From: Shewanella sp. NIFS-20-20
Lineage (GTDB): Bacteria; Pseudomonadota; Gammaproteobacteria; Enterobacterales; Shewanellaceae
Direction: 5' to 3'
Length of the DNA: 44,433 nt
NCBI RefSeq assembly: GCF_019209865.1
Contig: NZ_JAHUTT010000031.1
Location: 1-44,433 of the forward strand
The notes beneath the pieces were generated by a model. That model had not been told where the DNA came from, did no database searches, and saw nothing but the letters and a program-made list of their open reading frames with translations. The translations under genes were made by a program, and so were the position numbers. Below, one piece after another: positions 38,379 through 44,331 of this stretch (position 1 is its first letter; each line of letters starts with the position of its first letter).

Positions 38379-39206
38379 GTGCCAGTAAGAAGTTTTGATT
38401 TAGCTAGTATAGAGTCTTTGTCAAAGATATTGGGAGACACATCCCAAGGGCTTACTGGCTCTGAAATATCCAAATTCCTTGCAGAATGTAATGTCCCCGA
38501 TCCAGGTCTTAATTCTACAAAGTGGAGGCGGCTATACGATTCACTATCGCAAAAGCAACAAAATGATCGGTGTGCAAATAATATCGTGTCCTTCATTCAA
38601 CATGTAATGCGACCGTCGAGACATTTCGATAATCAAGAGTGGTTTGAGGATACCAGAGCTAAATTAAATAAAGTGTTGTCCTTTGAGGGGCTTGAGCTTG
38701 AGGAGGCTGGCAATGTAAAGCAGGTGCTCAAAACAAAGACCATATCAGAGTCGGAGGCTAGAGCAACTAAGCTCAAGCAGAATCTACTGTCTAGGCGTGT
38801 TCATACAGATGTCCTTTACTTTTGTAGAGCTGAATTGTTAGTAGATAATTACTTCCACGCCGTATTTGAAGCCACAAAAAGCATCGCTGAGAAGATCCGT
38901 TCTAAAACTGGATTAACTTCAGATGGCTCTGCTTTAGTTGACGAGGCTTTTTCGTTTAAAAGCAAAATACCCCATTTAGCCTTGAGCTCATTGCAAACTG
39001 AGAGTGAGCAGAGCGAACAAAAAGGCTTTGCTAACTTATTAAAAGGTATATTTGGTACTTTTCGGAATACGATAGCTCATGCGCCCAAAGTAACGTGGAT
39101 AATTGAAGAGCAAGATGCTTTGGATATACTATCAACTGTTTCATTAATTCATAGGCGTCTGGATGGTGCAATTGAAGCCCAAAAAATGTACCAAGGCAGG
39201 CCCTAA
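38379..39206 (+). CDS. Cassette 1: TIGR02391/Ymh-family protein
   Basis: A 275-aa protein. The gene start is the GTG at 38379, with GGGAGA seven bases upstream and 21 bases after the cassette boundary at 38358. The open frame runs on to 38268, but that part lies in attI. The C-terminal half matches the Ymh (TIGR02391) pattern: ALVDEAFSFKSKIPHLAL, GFANLLKGIFGTFRNTIAHAP and DALDILSTVSLIHRRLD. The FRNTIAHAP segment suggests a HEPN-like fold. HEPN proteins are often toxins or RNases, but the catalytic RxxxxH is only approximately visible here (RNTIAH). Role unknown, possibly defence-related. The stop codon lies inside the attC box. Confidence 0.8.
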   Translation: MPVRSFDLASIESLSKILGDTSQGLTGSEISKFLAECNVPDPGLNSTKWRRLYDSLSQKQQNDRCANNIVSFIQHVMRPSRHFDNQEWFEDTRAKLNKVLSFEGLELEEAGNVKQVLKTKTISESEARATKLKQNLLSRRVHTDVLYFCRAELLVDNYFHAVFEATKSIAEKIRSKTGLTSDGSALVDEAFSFKSKIPHLALSSLQTESEQSEQKGFANLLKGIFGTFRNTIAHAPKVTWIIEEQDALDILSTVSLIHRRLDGAIEAQKMYQGRP

Positions 39207-39272
39207 CAAGCGCATGTTGTCGGACTGGTTTTCCGCTGCGCTCCAAACCAGCCGCAAATGCGGGCGTTACAC
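39201..39272 (+). repeat. attC of cassette 1 (72 bp)
   Basis: CCCTAAC (39201-39207) to GTTACAC (39266-39272). Inner arms ACTGGTTT / AAACCAG and CGCAT / ATGCG fold into the expected cruciform. The cassette-1 stop TAA lies in the left box. Confidence 0.9.
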
Positions 39273-39287
39273 GGCTAAAGTGGTTCA

Positions 39288-40040
39288 ATGGAAAATTATC
39301 ACGATTCTTTTAAAAAATATGAGTCTGTGCTTTTAGAATGTACAAAGCTGTCTCAAGAGTATGCTGGAATACCATCACCAACCAGTTCTCATTTTTATGC
39401 TTCGCTGTTGTTTACGAAGTTATGTAATTGCGCTCACTCCATTGGTCGCTTGGCTCCAAAACCCGACCAGATTGGTAAGGATGCTCACTGGGATTACAGT
39501 TCTGTTGCATCTTTAACTAGAGATCTTATTGAGTGTTATCTTACTTTTTATTACCTGTGTATTGATAAATGCTCAAGTGAAGAGTGGAATGCTCGTTGGC
39601 AATTGATGAATCTACACGATCATCTATCAAGGGTTAAAATGTTCAATGCGTTAGGCATGGACTACGAGGAAAAGGAAGAAGCTAAGAGCGTAAAAAATGA
39701 AGTCATAGAAAATTTAAAATCAAACAAATGGTTTCGTAAATTATCTGATAAACAACAAACACACTTTTTAAAAGGCAAAAATGCCTTTTTCAAAAGTCAG
39801 GATGAAATTCTGACTGCAAGTGGTGGTAACGTCTCAGACTTCAGGTTTAAATACATATTTGCATCTAACCATACCCATACTTTCCCTATGGGCTTCTATA
39901 GAATGGCTGATGGTAATAGAGGTCGTGGTGTCGAATCACAAGTAGAGATTCAATACACAGGACTTTGTTTAGAGTGGGTTTCGGAGTATTTGCTTAAAGC
40001 AAAAGCAGAATTCGGCGGTAAATTTGAAAACCAGAAATAG
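39288..40040 (+). CDS. Cassette 2: hypothetical helical protein
   Basis: A 250-aa soluble protein, mostly helical, with no signal. A motif VASLTRDLIECYLTFYYLC, together with SNHTHTFPMGF near the C-terminus, recalls HEPN-like DUF5677-type proteins, but I do not recognise it securely. The ATG is at 39288, 21 bases after the cassette start, with a poor ribosome-binding site (AAAGTGG). Cassette length 878 bp. Confidence 0.7.
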   Translation: MENYHDSFKKYESVLLECTKLSQEYAGIPSPTSSHFYASLLFTKLCNCAHSIGRLAPKPDQIGKDAHWDYSSVASLTRDLIECYLTFYYLCIDKCSSEEWNARWQLMNLHDHLSRVKMFNALGMDYEEKEEAKSVKNEVIENLKSNKWFRKLSDKQQTHFLKGKNAFFKSQDEILTASGGNVSDFRFKYIFASNHTHTFPMGFYRMADGNRGRGVESQVEIQYTGLCLEWVSEYLLKAKAEFGGKFENQK

Positions 40041-40051
40041 TGTAACCTGCC

Positions 40052-40150
40052 GTGTAACAAGCGCTTCAACAAGGGCAAATACTGGTTGGCTCCTACGCTG
40101 CGCTTCGGATATTAGCCAACCAGCATTTGCCTGTTAAGCGGGCGTTATAT
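40052..40150 (+). repeat. attC of cassette 2 (99 bp)
   Basis: GTGTAAC (40052-40058) to GTTATAT (40144-40150). Cassette 2 starts GTTACACGGC, and its box ends GCCGTGTAAC: ten complementary bases. The internal CTGGTTGGCT / AGCCAACCAG arms are perfect. Confidence 0.92.
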
Positions 40151-40169
40151 GCTCGTGTGGGAGTAGATA

Positions 40170-40460
40170 TTGAGCTCAAATTTCAACTACCGAATTGATG
40201 CTCCATTTAGCGAAAAGAACCGCTTTTTTAGGGTATGCGTTTATCTTGTCTTATTGCCGTTGTTTACCGGATTAAGCACAGGAATGATCTATGTATTAGG
40301 TGACTTGATGAATTTTGATATCAATGAACCTATTCGTAGCAGTGAGTTATCAGGTATAGAAATAACAATGTTTTTTGGTAGTTTTGGCCTTGTCATGTTA
40401 GCGCTTTTTGGCTTGATGCTATTCATCGCCAAAAAAACGTTTCAGAGGTTCAAAATTTAA
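40170..40460 (+). CDS. Cassette 3: small two-span membrane protein
   Basis: A 96-aa protein starting with TTG at 40170, preceded by GGGAG six bases away. Two hydrophobic stretches (about 22-43, VYLVLLPLFTGLSTGMIYVL, and 67-85, FGSFGLVMLALFGLMLFIA) and a basic end suggest an inner-membrane hairpin. No family recognised. Cassette length 374 bp, 25 bases after the boundary. Confidence 0.65.
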   Translation: MSSNFNYRIDAPFSEKNRFFRVCVYLVLLPLFTGLSTGMIYVLGDLMNFDINEPIRSSELSGIEITMFFGSFGLVMLALFGLMLFIAKKTFQRFKI

Positions 40461-40469
40461 TGCAATCGC

Positions 40470-40524
40470 ATATAACAAGCAAAGCCAGCCGACGCATACA
40501 GCGCGGCTGCTTTGAGCGTTAAGT
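40470..40524 (+). repeat. attC of cassette 3 (55 bp, minimal)
   Basis: ATATAAC (40470-40476) to GTTAAGT (40518-40524), the only site here with a perfect GTTRRRY. GTTATATGC and GCATATAAC are complementary (nine bases). Very short, near the lower limit for attC. Confidence 0.9.
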
Positions 40525-40540
40525 GGCTTGGAGGCCGCAT

Positions 40541-41035
40541 TTGATATTCGAATTTATTAGAAGCCTTTTTTCCTTCGATCTGCTGGTAGAGTTGAGTGAA
40601 AATAAAATCACTATGCAGAAATTTTCAACCGGGCAATTTATTGAAATTGAACCTTGGATAGCGTTGGAAGGCGCAAGGGGAAAAGAAAAGATTAAGGCTA
40701 TTGGTCGAGAGGCTAAATCATTATCGGGGCCAACTGTTCAGACAACGAACCCTTTTTCACACACAAGAAGTTTTATCGGAAATTTCATGCTAGCTGAAAA
40801 AATTTTACAGCATGGCATTTTTACTTTTAATAACTCAAAGTTAAGAGCTGCGCCGAGAGTAATCATGCATCAACTAGAAAAAACTGACGGTGGTCTCAGT
40901 GATATAGAGGATCGTGTTTTACGTGAACTTGCAAGCGGGATAGGCGCAAGGGAAGTGTTGATCCATACTGGCAGTAAAATCAATGTGCGTGTCCAGAGCT
41001 ATGATGATGTTAAAGCTAAAATCAAAGCCACTTAA
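40541..41035 (+). CDS. Cassette 4: protein resembling only the N-terminal part of MreB
   Basis: A 164-aa protein. The TTG at 40541 is chosen because GGAGG lies six bases upstream; the open frame begins at 40523, inside the attC box. Segments in order follow the N-terminal ~150 residues of MreB (347 aa): FIRSLFSFDLLVEL, then KIKAIGREAKSL near residue 54, IGNFMLAEKILQHGIF near 80, APRVIMHQLEK near 104 and EDRVLRELASGIGAREVLI near 125. The nucleotide-binding DLGT motif of MreB is not kept (DLLVELSENKI), and the second half of the actin fold is absent. So it probably cannot polymerise or bind ATP on its own, and might bind MreB or its partners. The relation is by eye. Confidence 0.65.
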   Translation: MIFEFIRSLFSFDLLVELSENKITMQKFSTGQFIEIEPWIALEGARGKEKIKAIGREAKSLSGPTVQTTNPFSHTRSFIGNFMLAEKILQHGIFTFNNSKLRAAPRVIMHQLEKTDGGLSDIEDRVLRELASGIGAREVLIHTGSKINVRVQSYDDVKAKIKAT

Positions 41036-41128
41036 CAAGTTACTTAATTTTGTTCCGGCCACAAACAGCGTGGCCTCCACGGGACTGCCTACGCTGCGCT
41101 GCGGCAGCCCATTAGTAATGCGTTATAA
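41030..41128 (+). repeat. attC of cassette 4 (99 bp)
   Basis: ACTTAAC (41030-41036) to GTTATAA (41122-41128). The cassette starts GTTAAGTGGCTT, and its box is AAGCCACTTAAC: twelve complementary bases. It contains the cassette-4 stop codon. Confidence 0.92.
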
Positions 41129-41159
41129 ATATAGTCAAAATCATCGCTAGGGAGCAGCA

Positions 41160-41633
41160 ATGATAATTAGCAATAAATTAGAACCTGGAGATTTAGGTCA
41201 TATCGTTAAGCAACATGGCTTACTCTATTCCAAAGAGTATGGGTATGACGTTACCTTTGAGGCATATGTTGCCGAACCCTTAGCTCAGTTTGCAAAACGT
41301 AATTGTAAACGGGAACGAATCTGGTTAGCCCGACTCAATGGCGAATTGGTCGGTACGATTTGTATTTGTGAAAATTCAAATACTGAAGCTCAACTTCGCT
41401 GGTTCTCAGTAGACCCAAAGGCTCGCGGCAAAGGTTTAGGGAAAACTCTAATTGAGCAGGCACTTAATTTTTGTATTGCGGAAAACTACTCCAAAGTAAT
41501 TCTTTGGACGGTTGCAGGCTTGGCTGCTTCAAAGTCTCTTTACATCAAAAATGGATTTCAGTTAATCCATGAGGAAAAGTGCAAACTTTGGGGGCAAGCT
41601 CAGCTTGAACAGTGTTACGAAAAATATTTATAA
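41160..41633 (+). CDS. Cassette 5: GNAT family N-acetyltransferase
   Basis: A 157-aa protein. GNAT landmarks: LVGTICICE, LRWFSVDPKARGKGLGKTLI (acetyl-CoA loop, RxxGxG/A type) and ASKSLYIKNGFQLI. ATG at 41160 with GGGAGC upstream, 37 bases after the boundary. Substrate unknown; many cassette GNATs resist antibiotics or modify tRNA or protein, but none of that is visible here. Confidence 0.9.
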   Translation: MIISNKLEPGDLGHIVKQHGLLYSKEYGYDVTFEAYVAEPLAQFAKRNCKRERIWLARLNGELVGTICICENSNTEAQLRWFSVDPKARGKGLGKTLIEQALNFCIAENYSKVILWTVAGLAASKSLYIKNGFQLIHEEKCKLWGQAQLEQCYEKYL

Positions 41634-41756
41634 CAAAGCATTTAAGAGTGATTCCCAACGCTTGGCATTTTTCATTCCATCGTTGGGCTTTGTGTTTACG
41701 GTGGCGTGGTTTAGGCTAGATGGTAGCGTTGCTCACACCTTAATGCGGCGTTATAA
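41628..41756 (+). repeat. attC of cassette 5 (129 bp, Vibrio-like)
   Basis: TTATAAC (41628-41634) to GTTATAA (41750-41756); the two cassette ends TATTTATAAC and GTTATAAATA are complementary. Internal arms CCCAACG / CGTTGGG and a length of about 129 bp are like the long repeats of Vibrio superintegrons (VPR type). Confidence 0.9.
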
Positions 41757-41780
41757 GTCTAAATCTAGCATGGAGTGCTA

Positions 41781-42173
41781 ATGTCAGAATCATGTAGTTG
41801 CGGCGAGAAGGTCGAAATTGGTGCAACAGTTAAATTTCATTGTAAAACCTGTGCAAGTGTTATTGAAAAATTCACGGTGAAAAAGCCACTGAAAGCTGCA
41901 GGTATAGCGGCGATACTTGCTTACGGTGGTAGTCAATTTATTGATTATGCAATAACCGATAACCGTTATCCTCTAGACATCGAATACGCAGTTTTAGAAG
42001 CGTGCTCTAGTTCATATAAGGAACCGCTATCATATAGCAGTTATGGTTCCAAGAAGAAGTTATGTCTTTGTGCTTTTGAGGATACGATGAACGAAATTTC
42101 ATATATTCGATACAAAGTTGATGAAGAAGGGTTTTTGAAAGCTTTTGAACCGAATGTTGAGCAATGTAAGTAG
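41781..42173 (+). CDS. Cassette 6 gene 1: zinc-ribbon membrane protein
   Basis: A 130-aa protein from the ATG at 41781 (GGAG at 41772-41775). N-terminal CSCG ... CKTC makes a zinc-ribbon pattern (residues about 5-25), followed by one hydrophobic stretch (AAGIAAILAYGGSQFIDYA). The rest is soluble, with further Cys residues. No family recognised. A perfect hairpin terminator overlaps its stop. It is the only plus-strand gene in the left half of a multi-gene cassette. Confidence 0.65.
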   Translation: MSESCSCGEKVEIGATVKFHCKTCASVIEKFTVKKPLKAAGIAAILAYGGSQFIDYAITDNRYPLDIEYAVLEACSSSYKEPLSYSSYGSKKKLCLCAFEDTMNEISYIRYKVDEEGFLKAFEPNVEQCK

Positions 42174-42196
42174 CTTGGGCAAGCCCAAGCTACTTT
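42170..42196. terminator. Terminator between two converging genes of cassette 6
   Basis: Perfect 11-bp stem GTAGCTTGGGC / GCCCAAGCTAC (42170-42180, 42183-42193) with a two-base turn, then TTTTATTT. Internal terminators are rare in cassettes. Confidence 0.9.
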
Positions 42197-42199
42197 TAT

Positions 42200-42334
42200 T
42201 TAATCATCCAAGTAATCGTCGTTGTTTGGATTATGGGCATCAGCCCAGTCATCCATATCAGCATCATTATTCGGATTATTGATATCTGACCAAAGGTCTA
42301 GCTCCTCGTCAGACATAGTTGATGTATCTGGCAT
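42200..42334 (-). CDS. Cassette 6 gene 2: 44-aa acidic protein with NPNND repeat
   Basis: Minus-strand ORF from ATG (42332-42334) to TAA (42200-42202). Two imperfect repeats, DINNPNNDADMDDW and DAHNPNNDDYLDD, follow a short leader. Very acidic, no Cys, no signal. A GGGGG ribosome-binding site lies just before the ATG, in the eight-base gap after the upstream gene's stop, so the two form an operon. NPNN-repeat peptides are known in other mobile elements, but I know no function. Confidence 0.65.
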   Translation of the reverse strand: MPDTSTMSDEELDLWSDINNPNNDADMDDWADAHNPNNDDYLDD

Positions 42335-42342
42335 AGATCCCC

Positions 42343-42555
42343 CTACTTGCTTTTTGGTGGATTGTTACCGCGATCACCGCCAGAAGGATTGCCAGTTTTA
42401 CTTGGACCGTTAGGTGGAGGAGTGGAGCCTGATTGGCTTGCTGCAGATTGCGCTCTTCCAGCGAATGATCCTTTTGGGACAACTCCGCCATTTGCTTTTG
42501 CAGTTGCCGACTGAATTCGAGCAGCAGCGGCTTTTGACATTGAGTTTTTAGACAT
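42343..42555 (-). CDS. Cassette 6 gene 3: SMP-domain-like small protein
   Basis: A 70-aa basic protein: SKAAAARIQSATAKANGG-VVPKGSFAGRAQSAA matches the seed-maturation-protein-like (SMP) repeat found in small proteins of plasmids and integrons; the C-terminus is low-complexity Pro/Gly/Ser/Asn. ATG at 42555 has AGGAG seven bases upstream. First gene of the minus-strand pair. Function unknown. Confidence 0.8.
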   Translation of the reverse strand: MSKNSMSKAAAARIQSATAKANGGVVPKGSFAGRAQSAASQSGSTPPPNGPSKTGNPSGGDRGNNPPKSK

Positions 42556-42582
42556 GATTTACTCCTATTGAGTTAAAGAATA

Positions 42583-42600
42583 CTGTCCCCGCTGGGACAG
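42583..42600. promoter_or_regulatory. Palindrome in the divergent intergenic region of cassette 6
   Basis: CTGTCCCCGCTGGGACAG: a perfect 7-bp inverted repeat with a four-base centre, between the divergent genes at 42555 and 42633. It is a good operator candidate. It is not a LexA box, because the CTGT-ACAG spacing is ten. Confidence 0.55.
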
Positions 42601-42632
42601 CCAGTTAAAAGTAACAGAGGTACCAGAGACAA

Positions 42633-42971
42633 ATGGGGACAACGGAGCTTCAGGAAGAAATTAAAAGGTTGTTAGGTAAGTTAAAGTGGTCGCAAAAAAG
42701 GCTTGGTCGAGAACTTTATTATGCAAAATATGATGACGATGATGTTGTTGAAATAAGCCGCCATGAAGAAAAAGTAAAAAAAGATCTAATAAGAAAAAGC
42801 ACTAAGACTGAGGTGTTACAATCCTACATGGATATCATTGTGAATCATGATGAATTTCAGAAGCTTGATACCATGGTTCCTACATACCAAAAAACTGGTG
42901 TGTTAAGTGAACGTATAGAAAGTGGTATGAATAATATTTCAAAGCTGGTTGGTGATCTAATTTCTAAGTAA
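42633..42971 (+). CDS. Cassette 6 gene 4: hypothetical helical protein
   Basis: A 112-aa charged protein with a strong helical content and a possible helix-turn-helix in the first 30 residues (LLGKLKWSQKRLGREL). A long basic/acidic middle (RHEEKVKKDLIRKSTKTEV) follows. It may be a small DNA-binding regulator of the divergent pair, which would fit the operator nearby. ATG at 42633. Confidence 0.65.
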   Translation: MGTTELQEEIKRLLGKLKWSQKRLGRELYYAKYDDDDVVEISRHEEKVKKDLIRKSTKTEVLQSYMDIIVNHDEFQKLDTMVPTYQKTGVLSERIESGMNNISKLVGDLISK

Positions 42972-42976
42972 ACGAC

Positions 42977-43077
42977 TTATAACAAGGCAATAAAGTCGGA
43001 TCCGTAACAGCTTGCTCGGTTCCACTTCGTTTCACATTTTAGCAAGCTATTACTCACCGCTTATTGAAGCGTTAACT
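42977..43077 (+). repeat. attC of cassette 6 (101 bp)
   Basis: TTATAAC (42977-42983) to GTTAACT (43071-43077). Cassette ends GTTATAAGTC and GACTTATAAC match over ten bases, which shows that all four genes between 41751 and 43071 belong to one cassette. Inner arms AGCTTGCT / AGCAAGCT. Confidence 0.9.
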
Positions 43078-43087
43078 GCTTCTCGGT

Positions 43088-43591
43088 TTAAATTAATTCA
43101 CCGATACTAGCTCTAATATCTGCAATTGTAATAAACAGTTTGTTATCAGCGTCTTTGAATGCGGTAAAACCGTATTTTTCATAGAAATATTCAGCGCCAT
43201 CTTTTGCATCAACAATGACGACAGGGAAGGCGACGGTTTCACTTGCCATTAATAGCTTTCTAAGCGCATCAATCAAAAGCCACTCACCGAAACCTTGACC
43301 TTTGTAACTATGGTCAACGGCTAAGCGGGCAATTAAACCACCAGAAGTTACAGTGTGATGTTTCTTCTGTAATTTAAGAGGTAAATCCTGAATATCAATG
43401 GGTGTCATTGTTAATGTGTAATAACCAATAATGTGCTCAGGACATTGTTTATCTTCAAGAACAAAGGTACGAGTATTGTCTTTCTTAGCTTGTTGGCTTG
43501 CCATAACTTTTAAGTAATTGTTGAGTGCGGTAATGCCACAATCAAAACGATTTCGGTCATGTTTAGCTTTTTCTAATTGGACAGTATTCAT
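43088..43591 (-). CDS. Cassette 7: GNAT toxin of a DUF1778-GNAT toxin-antitoxin pair
   Basis: A 167-aa GNAT. It starts MNTVQLEKAKHDRNRFDCG, the usual opening of TacT/AtaT-type toxins; then LIARLAVDHSYKGQGFGEWLL gives the acetyl-CoA loop and GAEYFYEKYGF closes the fold. Members acetylate the amino acid on charged tRNA and stop translation. The ATG overlaps the antitoxin stop by one base. Confidence 0.92.
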   Translation of the reverse strand: MNTVQLEKAKHDRNRFDCGITALNNYLKVMASQQAKKDNTRTFVLEDKQCPEHIIGYYTLTMTPIDIQDLPLKLQKKHHTVTSGGLIARLAVDHSYKGQGFGEWLLIDALRKLLMASETVAFPVVIVDAKDGAEYFYEKYGFTAFKDADNKLFITIADIRASIGELI

Positions 43592-43863
43592 TATTGAGTT
43601 TTATTCATATAACGTGAAGCTGCTTTTTGTAACTTGCTATTTGGTTTAGCTGGTTGGTCTAACGCAGTCATTAACGTCATAGCATCTTGCTGACTTAGTT
43701 GTAGGGCACGTTCACGTTCCATAATAGTTTTTGCTTTTTCTACAGCGGCACTAAGCACAAATGAGTTAATGCTAGACATACCAGCAATAGCCGCAGCTTG
43801 AGAGAGTAGTTCTTGTGTATCAATATCTACACGTGCTGTAATACGAGGTAATGCAGTCGCCAT
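43591..43863 (-). CDS. Cassette 7: DUF1778 (TacA-like) antitoxin
   Basis: A 90-aa ribbon-helix-helix protein: MATALPRITARVDIDTQELLSQAAAIAG matches the RHH head and IMERERALQLSQQDA the toxin-binding helix. ATG at 43863 with GGAG seven bases upstream; the frame also opens at 43875 but lacks that signal. It should bind the paired 15-base repeats at 43879-43948 and neutralise the GNAT toxin. Confidence 0.9.
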   Translation of the reverse strand: MATALPRITARVDIDTQELLSQAAAIAGMSSINSFVLSAAVEKAKTIMERERALQLSQQDAMTLMTALDQPAKPNSKLQKAASRYMNKTQ

Positions 43864-43878
43864 AATAATCTCCATTCG

Positions 43879-43948
43879 GTGTCAAAGTGGCACAAGTGAA
43901 TTGTAGTGTAAATATTATACGCTGACAAGTTTCGTGTCATTTTGGCAC
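43879..43948 (-). promoter_or_regulatory. Promoter and paired operators of the toxin-antitoxin operon
   Basis: GTGTCAAAGTGGCAC (43879-43893) and GTGTCATTTTGGCAC (43934-43948): two copies of a near-palindromic site, GTG-CA-NNN-TG-CAC. Between them is a minus-strand TATAAT (43914-43919), with the -35 inside the second copy. A typical autoregulated layout. Confidence 0.85.
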
Positions 43949-43950
43949 GC

Positions 43951-44077
43951 AGTTAACAAATGCATCAACACGATTTGCTACACTCGGCGTTGTCAGTTTG
44001 CCTTTAGTTTCTGTGATTAAGGCGTAAAAATTCAGCTAGGTCTGTATCGTAGCAAACGTGTTATGCAGGCGTTAGCC
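43951..44077 (+). repeat. attC of cassette 7 (127 bp)
   Basis: AGTTAAC (43951-43957) to GTTAGCC (44071-44077). Cassette 7 ends GTTAACTGC and GCAGTTAAC match over nine bases. Arms GTTTGCTA-type (AACACGATTTGCTAC / GTAGCAAACGTGTT, imperfect) are long, like Vibrio repeats. Confidence 0.9.
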
Positions 44078-44109
44078 GACAATCAGAAATTTGAGTTATG
44101 GAGAACTAA

Positions 44110-44331
44110 GTGAACGTAAGGAGAGCGATCAAGCAAGACTCCAGTAGGCTATTTGACTTAATTGGGCACAAAGCCGAGTTTGACCGGAGCATGAAAGGGT
44201 TTGACGGCGAAATTTCTACTACCATAGAGAAGATTGAACGAACCTTGTTTGGTGACTATCCGTTTGCTCATGCTTTGCTATTGGAAGTCGGTAGTGAAGT
44301 TCAGGGGCAGGGCGTCCGCATGAATGGTTAA
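44110..44331 (+). pseudogene. Cassette 8: truncated GNAT N-acetyltransferase
   Basis: GTG at 44110, GGAGA five bases upstream. The product (73 aa) matches only the N-terminal part of a GNAT: MNVRRAIKQDSSRLFDLI, TIEKIERTLFGDYPFAHALLLEV, then it diverges (QGQGVRMNG) and stops. The acetyl-CoA loop is missing. The remaining 100 bases to the window edge carry no GNAT continuation in any frame, so the gene is truncated, not frameshifted. Confidence 0.75.

Noticed and set aside
39031..39288. 85-aa minus-strand frame over the end of cassette 1 and its attC
   Set aside because: Spans an attC and lies antisense to a real gene.
41569..41781. 70-aa plus-strand frame across cassette 5's attC
   Set aside because: It lies almost wholly in the 129-bp attC and starts inside the GNAT gene.
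42222..42413. 63-aa plus-strand frame in cassette 6
   Set aside because: Antisense to the NPNND-repeat gene and the end of the SMP-like gene; no start signal.
42583..42600. LexA box in cassette 6
   Set aside because: CTGT and ACAG are ten bases apart, not eight.
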